Of a stretch of DNA of 64,000 nucleotides, positions 30,440 through 40,699 are shown one piece after another. Under the pieces are notes generated by a model. That model searched no databases, was not told the DNA's origin, and saw only the letters and a list, made by a program, of their open reading frames with translations. The stretch comes from Chara braunii (taxonomy: Eukaryota > Streptophyta > Charophyceae > Charales > Characeae). Position numbers and translations under genes: made by a program. Position 1 is the stretch's first letter; every line of letters begins with the position of its first letter. Where the stretch lies: positions 144,815 through 208,814 of the forward strand of contig BFEA01000671.1 of the NCBI GenBank assembly GCA_003427395.1, written 5' to 3'.

Positions 30440-32155
30440 TCAACTCACCTCTTGCCTCATTTTGAACTTCTTCAGCCTAGATCCTGAAATCCAATCTTTT
30501 TCTTGTGTTTCATCTATCTCTTCAAGTTCATAGGCTCCATGATTCCCTCTGCGTCTGACTCTGAAGGATCCCAACCATCTCTTGTCCAACTTCCTTGACC
30601 ATTGCTTTTCGAGTGAGGAGTCGTACAGCAGTACTACATCTCTGATCTCCAATGGTTCATCTCTTACGCGCGAAGATCTATCCCACCTTTCTTTGTCCTT
30701 TCTACGACTGTCAGTCACTCTCTCCACTGCTTCCTGAATCCTCTCTTCAGTGACACTGACCTGTCTGAACCTGATGTCAAGCAACTCTTCCAAAGGCATA
30801 TCGTTCTCAAGATCCTGCCTTCGCCACGTCTTTAAGAAACTTTCTATTGGAAACATAGCATGCCTTCCATACCACAAGGTCGCAGGGGCATAACTTGTGG
30901 TTCTCTTAGCCGTAATGTTCTCGACAAAGAACACTGTTCTCAGAAATTTCGGCCACAGGTTTGACTTTCCAGTTGTCCACTTTGCCAGCAAGTTAGTGAT
31001 CATGTTGGGTCCCCTTTCAACAGGTGCATTCGCCTGCGGATGTGCTCTGGTCGTGTACTTGACAATAACTCCTAGGTCGTCCAGCAACTCTTTCACTTCC
31101 CCACACGTAAACTCAGACCCCCTTTCCATTGTAAACTCCACAATGAAAGGATACCGGAGGTAATATTCTTTGATGCATTCTACCAAGATTACTCCTGTCT
31201 TGGTTTGGATGACCTTTCCATCAACAAATCCCGTGAGATTATCTCGGGCATCAAAGATATAGTTATAGTCTTCAAGTCCTAATGACATTGCTAGGAGATC
31301 CAGATGGATCACTGCCCCCACATCCTTGATATATCTCGGATGTAGGGGTTCCTTGCACCTGATTGGAGACCTGATCTGGCAAGGGACGCACGACTCGCAG
31401 TACTTTAGGCTCATTCCATACATACCCTCCCAAAAGTACAGTTCAGTCACCTTCTTAATTGTAGTGGCGAAACTCCTATGATCTCCTACAGGTCCGTCAT
31501 GAAGTGCTGCTATCACGTCGATCTGTCGATTCCTACCACAAATGACCCTCCTGGGAGGTCCTCTTTTATCTCTGATGAAGAGGTGGTCTCCCCTCACTAT
31601 ATAATGATCTCTCATACGAAGAGTTTTATTACTAACTTCCCTCTCTCGCTTATCCCCGGAGAGAAGAAGTCTCATTTCTAAATGAAATCCATCATATTCT
31701 TCTTCCCGGAAATCCTCTGAGATTTTTCCTTGTTCAAACTCCTCTTCCTTCAACTCCTCATCAAATTTGAAATCATCCCCCAACACTATCTCGTCTGCCT
31801 TTACTATCTCTTCTTCATTTTTAACCTGAACTTGCAAGAGTGAATTGACAAGATAGTGCACTCTCCCTATAGTCACCAGGTGCTGATCTACCTGCTTCTT
31901 TCCTGCCTCAATCGTCACTGGATCGTCAGTCAGTCTGTAGGTCTCAGCCAAAGCCAGCTCCTTCATCCATTCTTCATTCCTTTCTCCCCATTGGTCTTCT
32001 TCAACGAAAGTCTTCAACACCAACCTATCAACCGTTACAAAAGTTGTTGGAGCGTACCACATGGATTTCCCTCTCCTTGTATCCCTATCATTAACACTCA
32101 GTCTCCATGAATTCATATGGAGCTGCATATCATCTTCATCTAGGAATCCATCCAC
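30440..32155 (-). pseudogene. Ty3 element II: integrase with extended N-terminus
   Basis: A 571-residue open frame. Residues 1-215 are the RNase H-integrase connection. The zinc-binding HHCC module is H219, H226, C256, C259. The catalytic core has D285 (VIHLDLL) and E380 (ANAPVERG). At the place of the second Asp, 35 residues before E380, the sequence is MERGSEF: residue 344 is Glu, where the family has Asp. The C-terminal GPY/F-like module (WLGSFRVRRRGNHGAYELEE, then GSRLKKF) is complete and no chromodomain follows. It would insert element DNA into the chromosome; the D-to-E change probably weakens or abolishes that. It is the longest open frame in the window. Confidence 0.9.
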
Positions 32156-32205
32156 TTGTAGAGTTTCTTCCTTGGCATCTCCCGTTTTCTCTCATTCTAT
32201 CCTGC

Positions 32206-32640
32206 TTAACTCATCAACCCTGTTCTTGTTCCCTGGGATATGTTCCAATTGAAAATCGAACATCCAGATGTATGTGAGCCACCTGGCGATAGTAGGGTCC
32301 GTGGAGAGAAATTCTTGAGGGAATATACAAGGGCAGTTGGATCTATTCTCAGGACAAACCTTCTCCCATAGAGATAGTGCCTAAAGATATGCAGGCAGTG
32401 CAGCACTGCCAAGGCCTCCTTTTTGAATTGAGAGTAGTTCCGCTGAGTAGTATTGAGGGTTCGACTCTCAAAACGCAAAGGTATTTCTTTCCCTTCCAGA
32501 TCTGCCTGCATTATGACTCCTCCCAGAGCGGTGGGTCCAGCATCAGTCTCTATGATAAATGGTCGCTTATTAACAGCCTCATAATCAGGGACCCCCAACA
32601 CAAGACCTCCTTCCTCAAACTCCTTCTTCAAATTTTTCAC
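32206..32640 (-). pseudogene. Ty3 element II: RNase H
   Basis: In the same reading phase as RT, separated by two stops near 32641-32668. Landmarks: RPFIIETDAGPTALGGVIMQ with the first catalytic Asp, the helix FKKEALAVLHCLHIFRHYLY with a conserved Glu, and GRRFVLRIDPTAL with a further Asp. The C-terminal part loses similarity after about residue 115 because of a frameshift near 32290, so the integrase lies in another phase. Counterpart of 1-640 in element I. Confidence 0.85.
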
Positions 32641-32667
32641 TACCTGTTCCTACTTCTCTCCCCATTT

Positions 32668-33729
32668 TCATTCCTGATTCTTTCTTACCAGCTTCCTCAC
32701 ATGTTCAGTCTTTGCAGCAAACCTTTCGATGAAGATTCTCCAGAATCCGCACGTTCCAAGAAAACACCTTACTTCGCTAACATTCCTGAAGGGCGTAGGC
32801 CAATCAAGGATCTTATTCGTTTTCCTGGTGTCTGGACGACGACCTTGCTCATTGCATACAAAACCCAATATAGTAACTTCTTTCATACAGTGTCTGGACT
32901 TAGCTCCGCTAGCCGTAAGATTATACTCCTGTAACAATTCAAGCACCTTCCTGATATCATTGACATGATCCCGGACAAATTTTCTTATGCCAGGTGCAAC
33001 CTCTTGCTCATCCTTCATCATTGAGACCTTCACAGCTAGATCATCGATGTACGACTCAGTAATCTGAGGACTGATTGGCTGCATGACTCTCACCATACTC
33101 CTTTGCATGATGGCTACCGCGTTTGTCCACCCTTGGGGTGCCACGTTCATGTGAATCAGTCCCCTTGGAGTATGCATTGCTGTTATCGGCCTATCTGTCG
33201 GATACACTGGGAACTGGTCGTAACCAGAGTACAGATATATGAGCGAAATAATGGATATTCCAGCACAGGCCTCAGAGAGTTGATCAGCATTAGGGAGCCC
33301 TCCAGCATCCCTAACCGTTACAACGTTCAGCCTTTGCAAATCCTGCACCCACCTAAGTACTCCATTTGGCTTGATGAAGCAGAACCACGGCGAGGCATAA
33401 GGTCCACTAGAAAACCCTGCCACGTGAGAGTCAATCTTCTCGTCGAGGTATTATACTACCCTTCTCTGATCATCGGGATTTAGGTACCTGACTCCCCTAA
33501 CATTCCAAGGCTGATGTGGGACTATGTGGATCCGGATCATCTCTATCTTGTCCACATTTAGCCTTCCTCTCTGCTCATCGTTGAAGGCATAGGCACAGTG
33601 TTTCTCCCTCATTAAGTCAATTACCAACGCTCTTTCCTGCTTGGTTAAGAACTCAGGTTTTCTAACGATCAGGTTTTTCTCAGTCTCTTTGTTGATACGA
33701 CATGATTCAACTTCCCATTTCTCTCTCAT
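32668..33729 (-). pseudogene. Ty3 element II: reverse transcriptase, motif A Asp lost
   Basis: RT read right to left in one phase, with one stop near 33451 (33729-33451, then 33423-32668). Landmarks: SSGPYASPWFCFIKPNGVLR, LPNADQLSEACAG, MHTPRGLIHMNVAPQGWTNA and the catalytic box ESYIDDLAVK. Motif A reads SLIYLYSGYDQF: the catalytic Asp (SLIDLYSGYDQF in element I) is Tyr here, through a GAT-to-TAT change. The enzyme would be inactive. The stop at 33451 replaces a Lys codon judged from element I (VVKYLD). Confidence 0.9.
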
Positions 33730-34133
33730 TTGCCTAATTAATTATCGTTCCTGCTCATAGTACACTCCCTCCTCATGTGTCACTAGGACTGGGACACGGT
33801 GACTTTTTTTGTCTACCGTCTTGTACCTCTTTTTTCCCCCTTGCTTGAGCCCACCCCTAAAAAATGCTGACCGCATTCTTGAGCATATGGTCCCTGTAAT
33901 TTTTTCTCTCTACAAGGCGGCCTGTACACTAATTTCATCCTTCCTCCTTCAGGGAAATCTTACAATTTGTCAACCAAAGCCCGAATGGTCTCCGGTTCCG
34001 CCATATCATACGCGGACACCATGTACATAACTTGGTCGATGTTGGTCAGACTCAAGGTCAAACCTCCACTTTCTTCTTCTTCCTCTTCGTCATCAGGCCC
34101 CCACTCTAATTCTCTCCTCCTATTTTCAGATTC
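33730..34133. other. Degenerate RT-protease junction
   Basis: No open frame of note on the minus strand. By position it should encode the start of RT and the region after the protease; stops and frameshifts prevent recognition. Confidence 0.4.
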
Positions 34134-35168
34134 CTAAAAGGTATATGACCCAGCATTGAGTCGGTTCTTCGAGCTATGAGGACCTGTATTTTTACAGGGG
34201 ATGACCTCGAAGTTACCACAAGCAGGGTCACATAGAATTACGTACATAGTCCCATCATGCTTGTTCATGATAAGGGACTCTGATCGTGACAAGGACCTTC
34301 CTAGTAATATAGGAAGATCCAAAGTTGGTATAATATAAAAGAAGGACCGGACTCTGACACTTCCTATTTCCACAACTACATTCAAGGCGATCCCTATGTA
34401 ACCCGACTTTCCACTAACCTCATTAAGGTATCCAGAGTCCCTCCTGTCAATATCCAACCCTAGCTTTTCAGTTGTTTCAAGATTCATGATATTCATTTCT
34501 GCTCCTGTGTCCACCATCCCAGGGCATCCTTTCCCTCTGATATTAACATCTATGGATCCTGTCCCCACAAATTTCCAGTCCATTTTACTCCCGGCTACTG
34601 TCCAATTGACCTACTTGGGAATCAGGTCTCCCATCCTCACTGTTGCTACTCTCTTTCTTGCCAATTTCGTTTTTACTAACTCCCTGAGTTTGGGTGTTGT
34701 TGCCAAGGTCTTTTTTAGGTTTAGCAACTCATTATGCCCCTCAAGAAGCTTCTTTACAAAATTCTTCAGATCAACCCGTTCTTCAATCGATGTCTGGTAC
34801 TTCCATTTCTTCTTTGATTTCTCCCCTGCTTTTTTCTTTCCTCCCTTAGCATCAATCTTCCGTTTCTTAGCCTTCATCTCAACTTGTCTGTCTTCTTCCT
34901 CCTTACGTAACTCATCCTGTTCCTCTTCTTCCTCTTCCTCTATCTCGATAGAGGCTCCCCCTTGAGGTGGTATAGGGGCTTGTGTTGTTTCCTTGGGCGC
35001 ATTTCCTCCTTTAGGTCTCCGTGCAGTATAAGGAACAAAGTTCCTCAGCGCCTGATAAGCGGCTTTTGACCTAGCAGGTAGAGTGACTCTCAAAGCTCTG
35101 GGGTTAGGAGCCCTTGGTCCATCATTCTCTTTCCCCTGACCCATCGTGAATACATGTAGCATTTTCAT
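34134..35168 (-). pseudogene. Ty3 element II: linker and aspartic protease
   Basis: One reading phase with a single stop at 34611-34613. The upstream part (35168-34614) is a charged linker with an EEEEEEEQ run and a Lys-rich stretch, ending KTLATTPKLRELVKTKLARK. The downstream part (34583-34134) is the retropepsin: active site GMVDTGAEMNIM with an intact D-T-G-A, then LPILLGRSL as the hydrophobic-Gly motif. It would process Gag and Pol. The stop (TAG) sits where CAG is plausible, consistent with C-to-T decay. The active site is intact here, unlike in element I (D-S-R-A). Confidence 0.85.
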
Positions 35169-35689
35169 TTATAGGTTCCTCACCTCCTCGCAGATATCAG
35201 ACATCTTTACATTTAATCTGTCCATCTTATCTATCATGTCTTTCATTCTTCCCAGGGTTTCCCTTACCGACTCTCTGACTTCATTATCTTCTTCTGGCTC
35301 AATTTCAACCAGTGACGTCTCTTCTCTTTCCTCACTAATCTTTGCTACTTTCTTTAATTGGTCACTTAGCTCATCAATTTCTTGTACCTAAACAAAAGGA
35401 TCCTCTTTCTCCTGCCATATACGAAACATGGCAGGGGCGCTTGGTCCAAGTCCTGCAACTCTGATGGCTTCTTTTTTTGTGCCTCCGGGGATGTTTGGGT
35501 CGATCTTATCTCCTCTCTTATCGAACACATCCCCGTCGATACTTGATGTGATCAAGCCGTCTTGTTCATCCATCCTCCTAACATGACACTTCTTAGGGTA
35601 TGTCATTTTATCGTACAGTGCGTACATACGCACTCGCTGTAGTTTATCCATCCTTTTCCGGTCCCTTGACCATTCCATTGCCCATCACT
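35169..35689 (-). pseudogene. Ty3 element II: Gag tail with coiled coil
   Basis: The frame 35678-35388 reads a zinc-knuckle remnant (YALYDKMTYPKKCHVRRMD, in which expected Cys positions are Tyr), then DGLITSSIDGDVFDKRGDKI. After a stop the same phase continues with EIDELSDQLKKVAKISEERE and further heptads up to 35169, a coiled coil. It joins the protease linker in the following frame. The loss of Cys residues suggests the knuckle no longer binds zinc. Confidence 0.6.
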
Positions 35690-36430
35690 TCTTCCAAACC
35701 CTCTTCCGTAATTCTGGTTATAGCCTTGACCATAACCCTGGCCATAACCCTGACCAAAACCTTGGTTGTAACCTTGTCCAATTTGATTAAAGTTCGACTG
35801 ATTGTAGTTTCCAGCCTGATTACCTCCTTGACTTCCCCAATTCCCACCTTGTCCACCATTTCCTCTTCCTCCAAATCCTCTTCCTCCATTGTCATTTCCT
35901 CTTCCTCCATTTCTCCCCTTACCATGTCCTTGACCGTGCCCCTATCCCTGAAATTGTCCTTGGTTACCTTGTGGCGGCAGAGCATTTTGTGGCATCCCCC
36001 CATTCGCTCCTTGCCCTTGGGATGCTCCTGCCCCAGCACCTTGAACCTGGGGCAAGTTTAGGTTCATCCCAATTTGACCAAAACCCGACAACTGATTCCC
36101 GGGGTAATATCCCGGCCACGTCCCCATAGGAGTCACCACTGGCCATGGTCCGAATGGAGGAACTGGGGCTGACGTCCCTGCGACATTCGGTACCCCAGTT
36201 TGCTGTGAACTTTGTCATTTTCCTCCTCCCTGTTTCCTCGGCGCATGATTTTGGTTCTGCTTTTGGGCTTTCTTAGCTTGCGTTGCCACTTCAGGTTTTG
36301 CTTCTTCTTTATTTTCATCACTCTCCTCTTTATGTCTCCTCTTATTTGTCACTTGTTCAACTGTCATTACCTTTTCCGACTCCACCTTGTCCTTGAACTC
36401 TTTCAGTTGAGTGACCATATTGCTCAACAC
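35690..36430 (-). pseudogene. Ty3 element II: Gag low-complexity RGG/GYGQ region
   Basis: Reading leftward from 36430: a Lys/Glu segment (36430-36218), then a Pro/Gly/Gln-rich stretch (WPGYYPGNQLSGFGQIG), one stop near 35942, then RGG-like repeats (GGRGFGGRGNGGQGG) and repeats of GYNQGFGQGYGQGYGQGYNQ near 35700-35790. Such Gly/Tyr/Gln sequence resembles prion-like RNA-binding domains that drive condensation. In the correct frame the stop is a single TAG between Gly codons. The acidic alternative frame through this DNA is a shadow. Confidence 0.65.
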
Positions 36431-36465
36431 TCCTCCTAAGGCTGAGTCAGCTTCTTGGACGATAC

Positions 36466-37113
36466 CTATTCCTTCCTCCTTTTCCTTTTCATCTTCACTT
36501 GATGGTGGAATACCTCGTCGAGATCCCCAGATGCCAATTTTTTCTTTATTGTCTCCCAGGAAGTCTTCTTCCCCGGTGCCCCTCCCCGGGTCAACTCCAT
36601 AGTCTTATATCCTGAAAACTTTCCCAGAAAGATGACACACTGCATCTCCTCTGAAAGTCCTGACACTCGTTTTGCCATTTTTTCGAATGTCATTGCAAAC
36701 GTCTCTATCGTGGTGAAATCATTTCGGTTGACATTATAAAGCTGGTCGATTGTCAACAACCCATCTCCCAACTTATACTTTCTTTGCATTTCTATTTTGA
36801 AATTGTTCCAGTTCCCTTGGGCATCGGCCACAATCTGTTCAACGTCGGGGCGATATTCCCACCACACATATTCAAACAATTGGGCGAATTTTTCCGTCGG
36901 CGTCAGTCGATTAAAGACTTGCTCCAGCAGCTCAAGCCAGTGCGATACTCTTTCTCCCTGGAATGGAAAAACTTCTATCCGAGGTAGTAGGGACCTTCTG
37001 ACATTTCTATTGTCCAGTAGTCGTGCGATCTCGGCTGCTGTTATGGATTCTAACCCATTTGCATCTCCCATTTTTCCCGCTCGTTCTTTAGCAAATCTCT
37101 GTTGCACAGACAA
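36466..37113 (-). pseudogene. Ty3 element II: Gag capsid domain
   Basis: A 215-residue open frame with the capsid fold pattern of Ty3 Gags (retrotransposon gag family): IEVFPFQGERVSHWLELLEQ, then NNFKIEMQRKYKLGDGLLTI and FTTIETFAMTFEKMAKRVSG, ending in a basic tail KMKRKRRKE. It would assemble the particle. The start is taken at 37113 (MSVQQRFAKERAGKM), though a later Met is possible. A frameshift at its end separates it from the low-complexity part. Confidence 0.8.
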
Positions 37114-37367
37114 AAACGATGGGTTTTCGGATTAAATTTTCGGTCGTTTCACCTTTTTTCTTTTTTAAACTTTTTTCTTTTTATTCCATATACTATTTAA
37201 GACTCTCCGCATCTACATTTCTAGTTTATGATTCCTACCTTTCCTCGCCAATCGACACTCAATAGTTTCCCTAACCAGTATCCCTACCTTACTTTTAAAT
37301 ACCCAAGTCCAACCTCCTCTGTCATCTTAAGATCAAAATTTGGTCCTGGTCACCTTCCCAAATCCTT

Positions 37368-38131
37368 TTACCATCTCATTCGTCCGATCTCTTCAACGAA
37401 CACCCAGTCGCCTGTCCAGGAATCATACACCATCCCAAACATTATCGGGATACCATCAGCACATGCCCTGATTTTTAGCTCTGCCTTAAGTTTTTTCCAA
37501 TATGTCTGTCTTGGTTCCATGAAATGAACTTGTACGTAAGCGTTAATCGTTGATAGGATTTCCTCGAAATCCCTACTAGCCAACTCCGGCCCCATCTCTA
37601 GATATAGGCAGTAGAGGGTCTCTGGTGTGAAAATTTTGTACCCTCCCTGGGGCGCCACTCGAGCTGCTAAGGCCGCTTGCTCTACATTCACGTGTCCATT
37701 GAAAACTTCATCAATGATGAAGTCTGGAAGAGTGGCTATTATATAATCGGTGGGGTAAACGAAATCCGATGCCCACTTTGCTTATATTATTGATATCACC
37801 GGCATGAACTCCCCCCAGCTTGCTTCTCGGATTTTCTCCTCAAGGATTCTCCCAGTGATTAGGATATATCGTGATAAGGGTTGACTGTGCCCTATCGCCA
37901 GATCTACTTCATGCATCCTCCACAGATGCGATGAAAGATACAATGTCGCTCATACTATTATACTTTCCCGATCGAGGGTGTGTCCCATTTCAACCCATAC
38001 AAATGCTTCCCGCCCCGATTGAGGTACCCCACCATGCGGTGATCTCCTCCACTCTTTCGCTCAGGCCTCTAGGCAGGGACATTCTTAACCCTTGCGGCGT
38101 ACGAACGGGGAGTTCGACCCTGAATTCCTAA
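37368..38131 (-). pseudogene. Element II accessory ORF, tandem copy 2
   Basis: This stretch upstream of gag encodes, with a few stops, the same protein as 39233-38452. The first part on the minus strand includes VRTPQGLRMSLPRGLSERVE and ITAWWGTSIGAGS (38118-38010). The second part (37691-37368) has LYCLYLEMGPELASRDFEEI, HFMEPRQTYWKKLKAEL, and MFGMVYDSWTGDWVFVEE. Unknown family; no enzyme motif. An ORF between primer site and gag is a feature of some large plant Ty3 elements such as Ogre, but I cannot show homology. Confidence 0.55.
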
Positions 38132-38451
38132 ATGGCATACAACATTTTTGGGGTGATCGTTGGTGGCCTGAGTGATAAAAAAAGGAGAGACAAAAGACAC
38201 ACAATATTTATATGTAAGTAGTATTTGGTATTGACATATCCACCCTCTATATTTTTCTCTTTCTTTTGCCGATCTGAGATATAAATATTTCTACCATAAT
38301 CTTCTTATTTCTTCATATCACACTCTCACCTCTTCTTAGTACTTGTCCCTTCTTCTTCTTCATCCACCTACTGATTCCTTTCAGTCTCGTATTTTTCTCC
38401 CTTTTCTCACTTCATGCCCTTCTATTTTCTGGTCATCCTCTTCTGTCATTC
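38132..38451. other. Spacer between duplicated accessory ORFs
   Basis: A pyrimidine-rich stretch (plus strand) with no frame on the minus strand. It may hold the end of the first copy and regulatory sequence. Nothing else seen. Confidence 0.4.
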
Positions 38452-39233
38452 CTAGAATACAAATCCTCTCTCTTCTTCTTCCATTTCTTCTGCCATAACC
38501 CAATCCCCAGACCAGAAATTATAGACGAAACCAAACATAGCGGGAACACCATTTACGCAAACTCCTGAGCGCACTTCCTCTTTCAGCTTTTCCCAATACC
38601 CAAACCTTTCCTCCATATGGTAGGTTCGAGGATATGCGTCGACGATGGATAAAATATTGCAGAAATCACTCTCGGCTAATTCCTGCCCCATCTCCAGGTA
38701 CAAGCAGTGAATCATATGAGGAGTGGAGAAGTCATATCCTCTATTAGGTACCCTTAGCGCGGCGCGACCAATTTCACCCTTGCCTGACCATTAAACATCT
38801 CATTGATAACGAAATCAAGGAATGTGGTTCTAATGTAACGAATTGGAAGAATAAAGTCCTTGGCCGGAAGCACTCTGACATCCTTCCTAAACTCTCCCGC
38901 TTCCTGCCATCGACTCTCTCGAATTCAGACGTTGAGTGCGGCTTCCGTTATCCCAGTGAGTTGTAGCAGATACCCTTCTTCCCCTTGATTAAGATGACCC
39001 TGCCATAGGCGAGTAGATAGGTAAATGATGACTCTCACCCTACTGCATTCTTCTATCGTATCCCAACTTTTCTCTACCCACATAAATGCTTCGGTCTCTA
39101 GCGTGTGGCCCCACCATGTGTCGCAAAGTTCAGCTCTGCCTTTCCCTTTCGGCAGTGTCATTTTCAAACCATCATTGTTCCTAATAGGTGCCTCAACCCC
39201 AGACACCTGCCCTGCATAAGGCATCTTGATCAA
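38452..39233 (-). pseudogene. Element II accessory ORF, tandem copy 1
   Basis: First copy in transcription order. 39233-38925 reads VEAPIRNNDGLKMTLPKGKG then CDTWWGHTLETEAFMWVEKS. 38715-38452 reads IHCLYLEMGQELAESDFCNI, YHMEERFGYWEKLKEEV and MFGFVYNFWSGDWVMAEE. Both halves match copy 2 in order and spacing, so the whole ORF of about 260 residues was duplicated in tandem, long enough ago for about half the residues to change. Trp/aromatic-rich blocks are the best conserved, suggesting a folded domain. Confidence 0.55.
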
Positions 39234-39542
39234 GTCCCGAAGACCTCGTTTTGTGACCTGTCACAAGGGCAAGCCAAATGACAACTTATTTAATGTACTG
39301 CTTTAGTTACTGATTTTTTGGTACTCTTACTACGGAATAGCCTGACCTAGAAATACGTATTTTTTTCTGTATTTTTCCTGGCATACCCCTTTATTCTTTA
39401 GCTTCTCCTGGTCTGACCTCAGTAAGGATCATGAGGATCCAAATTATTTTTTCTCAACCCAACTCAGATGGATTTCCTCACGTCTTTTTTCCAGTCAGTA
39501 ATGAGAGAGAGTCTGGACCTCATCCCCCCTTACTTCTTGCTT

Positions 39543-40040
39543 CTAGATAATCCCTTTATATATTAGGTATAAGATTAATCCACACATCTCTATTTGGCAC
39601 AGGAAGAACAACACTAATGTGACACATAACCGGTGGTTTGTCGGTGTGCTTTGAGATGCCACGAGAGGATCAGGTATGTATGGTGGTGGAGGTGGAAGGG
39701 CAGGCTGAGGTGGTTGGGGAACTATAGCCAGTTGCTGAGGGCGGCGTGCCATGGAAGACGATGGCGCAGGATACGAATGAGATGAAAGTAACTCAAATCG
39801 CGGTGGTGGAGCGCCATAATGCTGATCATACTTATAAGAATAATATGCCATATTTTCGGGGGACGGGGTGCGTTCGCGAAAATCTTCCACACGCTGGCGC
39901 AAACGCACCCCCTCCCATTTTTCCTCTTCCTCCTCCTCTTCTTCTCGCTGTTCTCTTTCCTTCGTCAAATCGATTGGCCTTTCCGCCGCCTTTCCTTGTC
40001 GTCCACCTCTTCCTCTTCCATCTCCAGTTCCGTGAGGCAT
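39543..40040 (-). CDS. Proline-rich first ORF of element II with hydrophobic C-terminus
   Basis: An open 165-residue frame, the first after the primer site at 40681-40697. It starts MPHGTGDGRGRGGRQGKAAE (a basic RGG-like N-terminus), has an acidic EEEEEEEE run, a Tyr-rich stretch (YYSYKYDQHY), a proline run near residues 110-125, and ends with about 30 hydrophobic residues (LCVTLVLFFLCQIEMCGLIL) that could be a membrane segment. The RGG leader resembles Gag N-termini, so it may be a displaced gag start. Unknown function. Confidence 0.35.
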   Translation of the reverse strand: MPHGTGDGRGRGGRQGKAAERPIDLTKEREQREEEEEEEEKWEGVRLRQRVEDFRERTPSPENMAYYSYKYDQHYGAPPPRFELLSSHSYPAPSSSMARRPQQLAIVPQPPQPALPPPPPYIPDPLVASQSTPTNHRLCVTLVLFFLCQIEMCGLILYLIYKGII

Positions 40041-40680
40041 GGTGGAAAGCTTTATCTCAAGGAGTACCCTAAGTACCTAATTGAGGTAATATCTAATACT
40101 CAAGATACGTATAGTTACTAAGGAATTCCTACCCGATGTATGAATGATAGGAAGAAGTGTCACAATCAAAAGGGATTATCACAGAGAAGAAACTTTCAAA
40201 TGGTCTTGTAGCTTCCTATTAGGTCTTCCGCTCTGAATGATTTTATACGCTCTCCTTCTAGCAGCCAAAAGGAACAAGTTTCTTCCCAGGGGACGTACAA
40301 ACTAAACTTGTCAAGATGTTGTTCAGGGTATTTCAACTCGCACTTGTCGTATTCCCAAAGCACCTCTTCCGACACTAGGCTCGTACCAACAAAATATTCT
40401 ATAGTCTTACTCCCTTTACCTGGTGAAGACTCATATACTATCCTACCTTCTTACTTGTCGTTTTGCTAGGGCTTCAATTAACCAGACCCAGGTCCGTTCA
40501 CATAGGACCCCGGCAGGCAACCGAAGGTCCCCGGCAACACATCAATTTGTTGCCGGTGGACAAATTGCATCTCTAGTGATAGTCACGTTATCGATTAAAC
40601 CGAAGGTTGTTGTTTTGCCGTGATCATCGTTTCACCATACCCGAGTCCGTTCACTAAGGACCTCGGCTGGAAAGCGAGAT
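40041..40680. other. Leader with a duplicated, primer-site-containing segment
   Basis: 40475-40543 and 40630-40697 are diverged copies of one ~68-base segment: both have ccrgtccgttcac near the start and tccccggcaac near the end. Only the second keeps enough of the tRNA-Asp match. So the region next to the primer site was duplicated, leaving one decayed primer site at about 40530. Confidence 0.6.
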
Positions 40681-40697
40681 CCCCGGCAACGGCGCTA
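40681..40697 (-). promoter_or_regulatory. Primer binding site, tRNA-Asp type (element II)
   Basis: Plus strand ccccggcaacggcgcta matches the 3' end of tRNA-Asp (one mismatch near the end), so the minus strand is the primer site. It is two bases from TGTCGCGCG at 40700, the LTR end. This fixes the element's orientation and shows that 40700-43282 is the 5' LTR. Confidence 0.85.
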
Positions 40698-40699
40698 CC

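Noticed and set aside
35644-36039. Acidic/Met-rich minus-strand frame
   Set aside because: It is the wrong phase of the Gag Gly/Gln/Tyr-rich region; the other phase gives clear RGG/GYGQ repeats.
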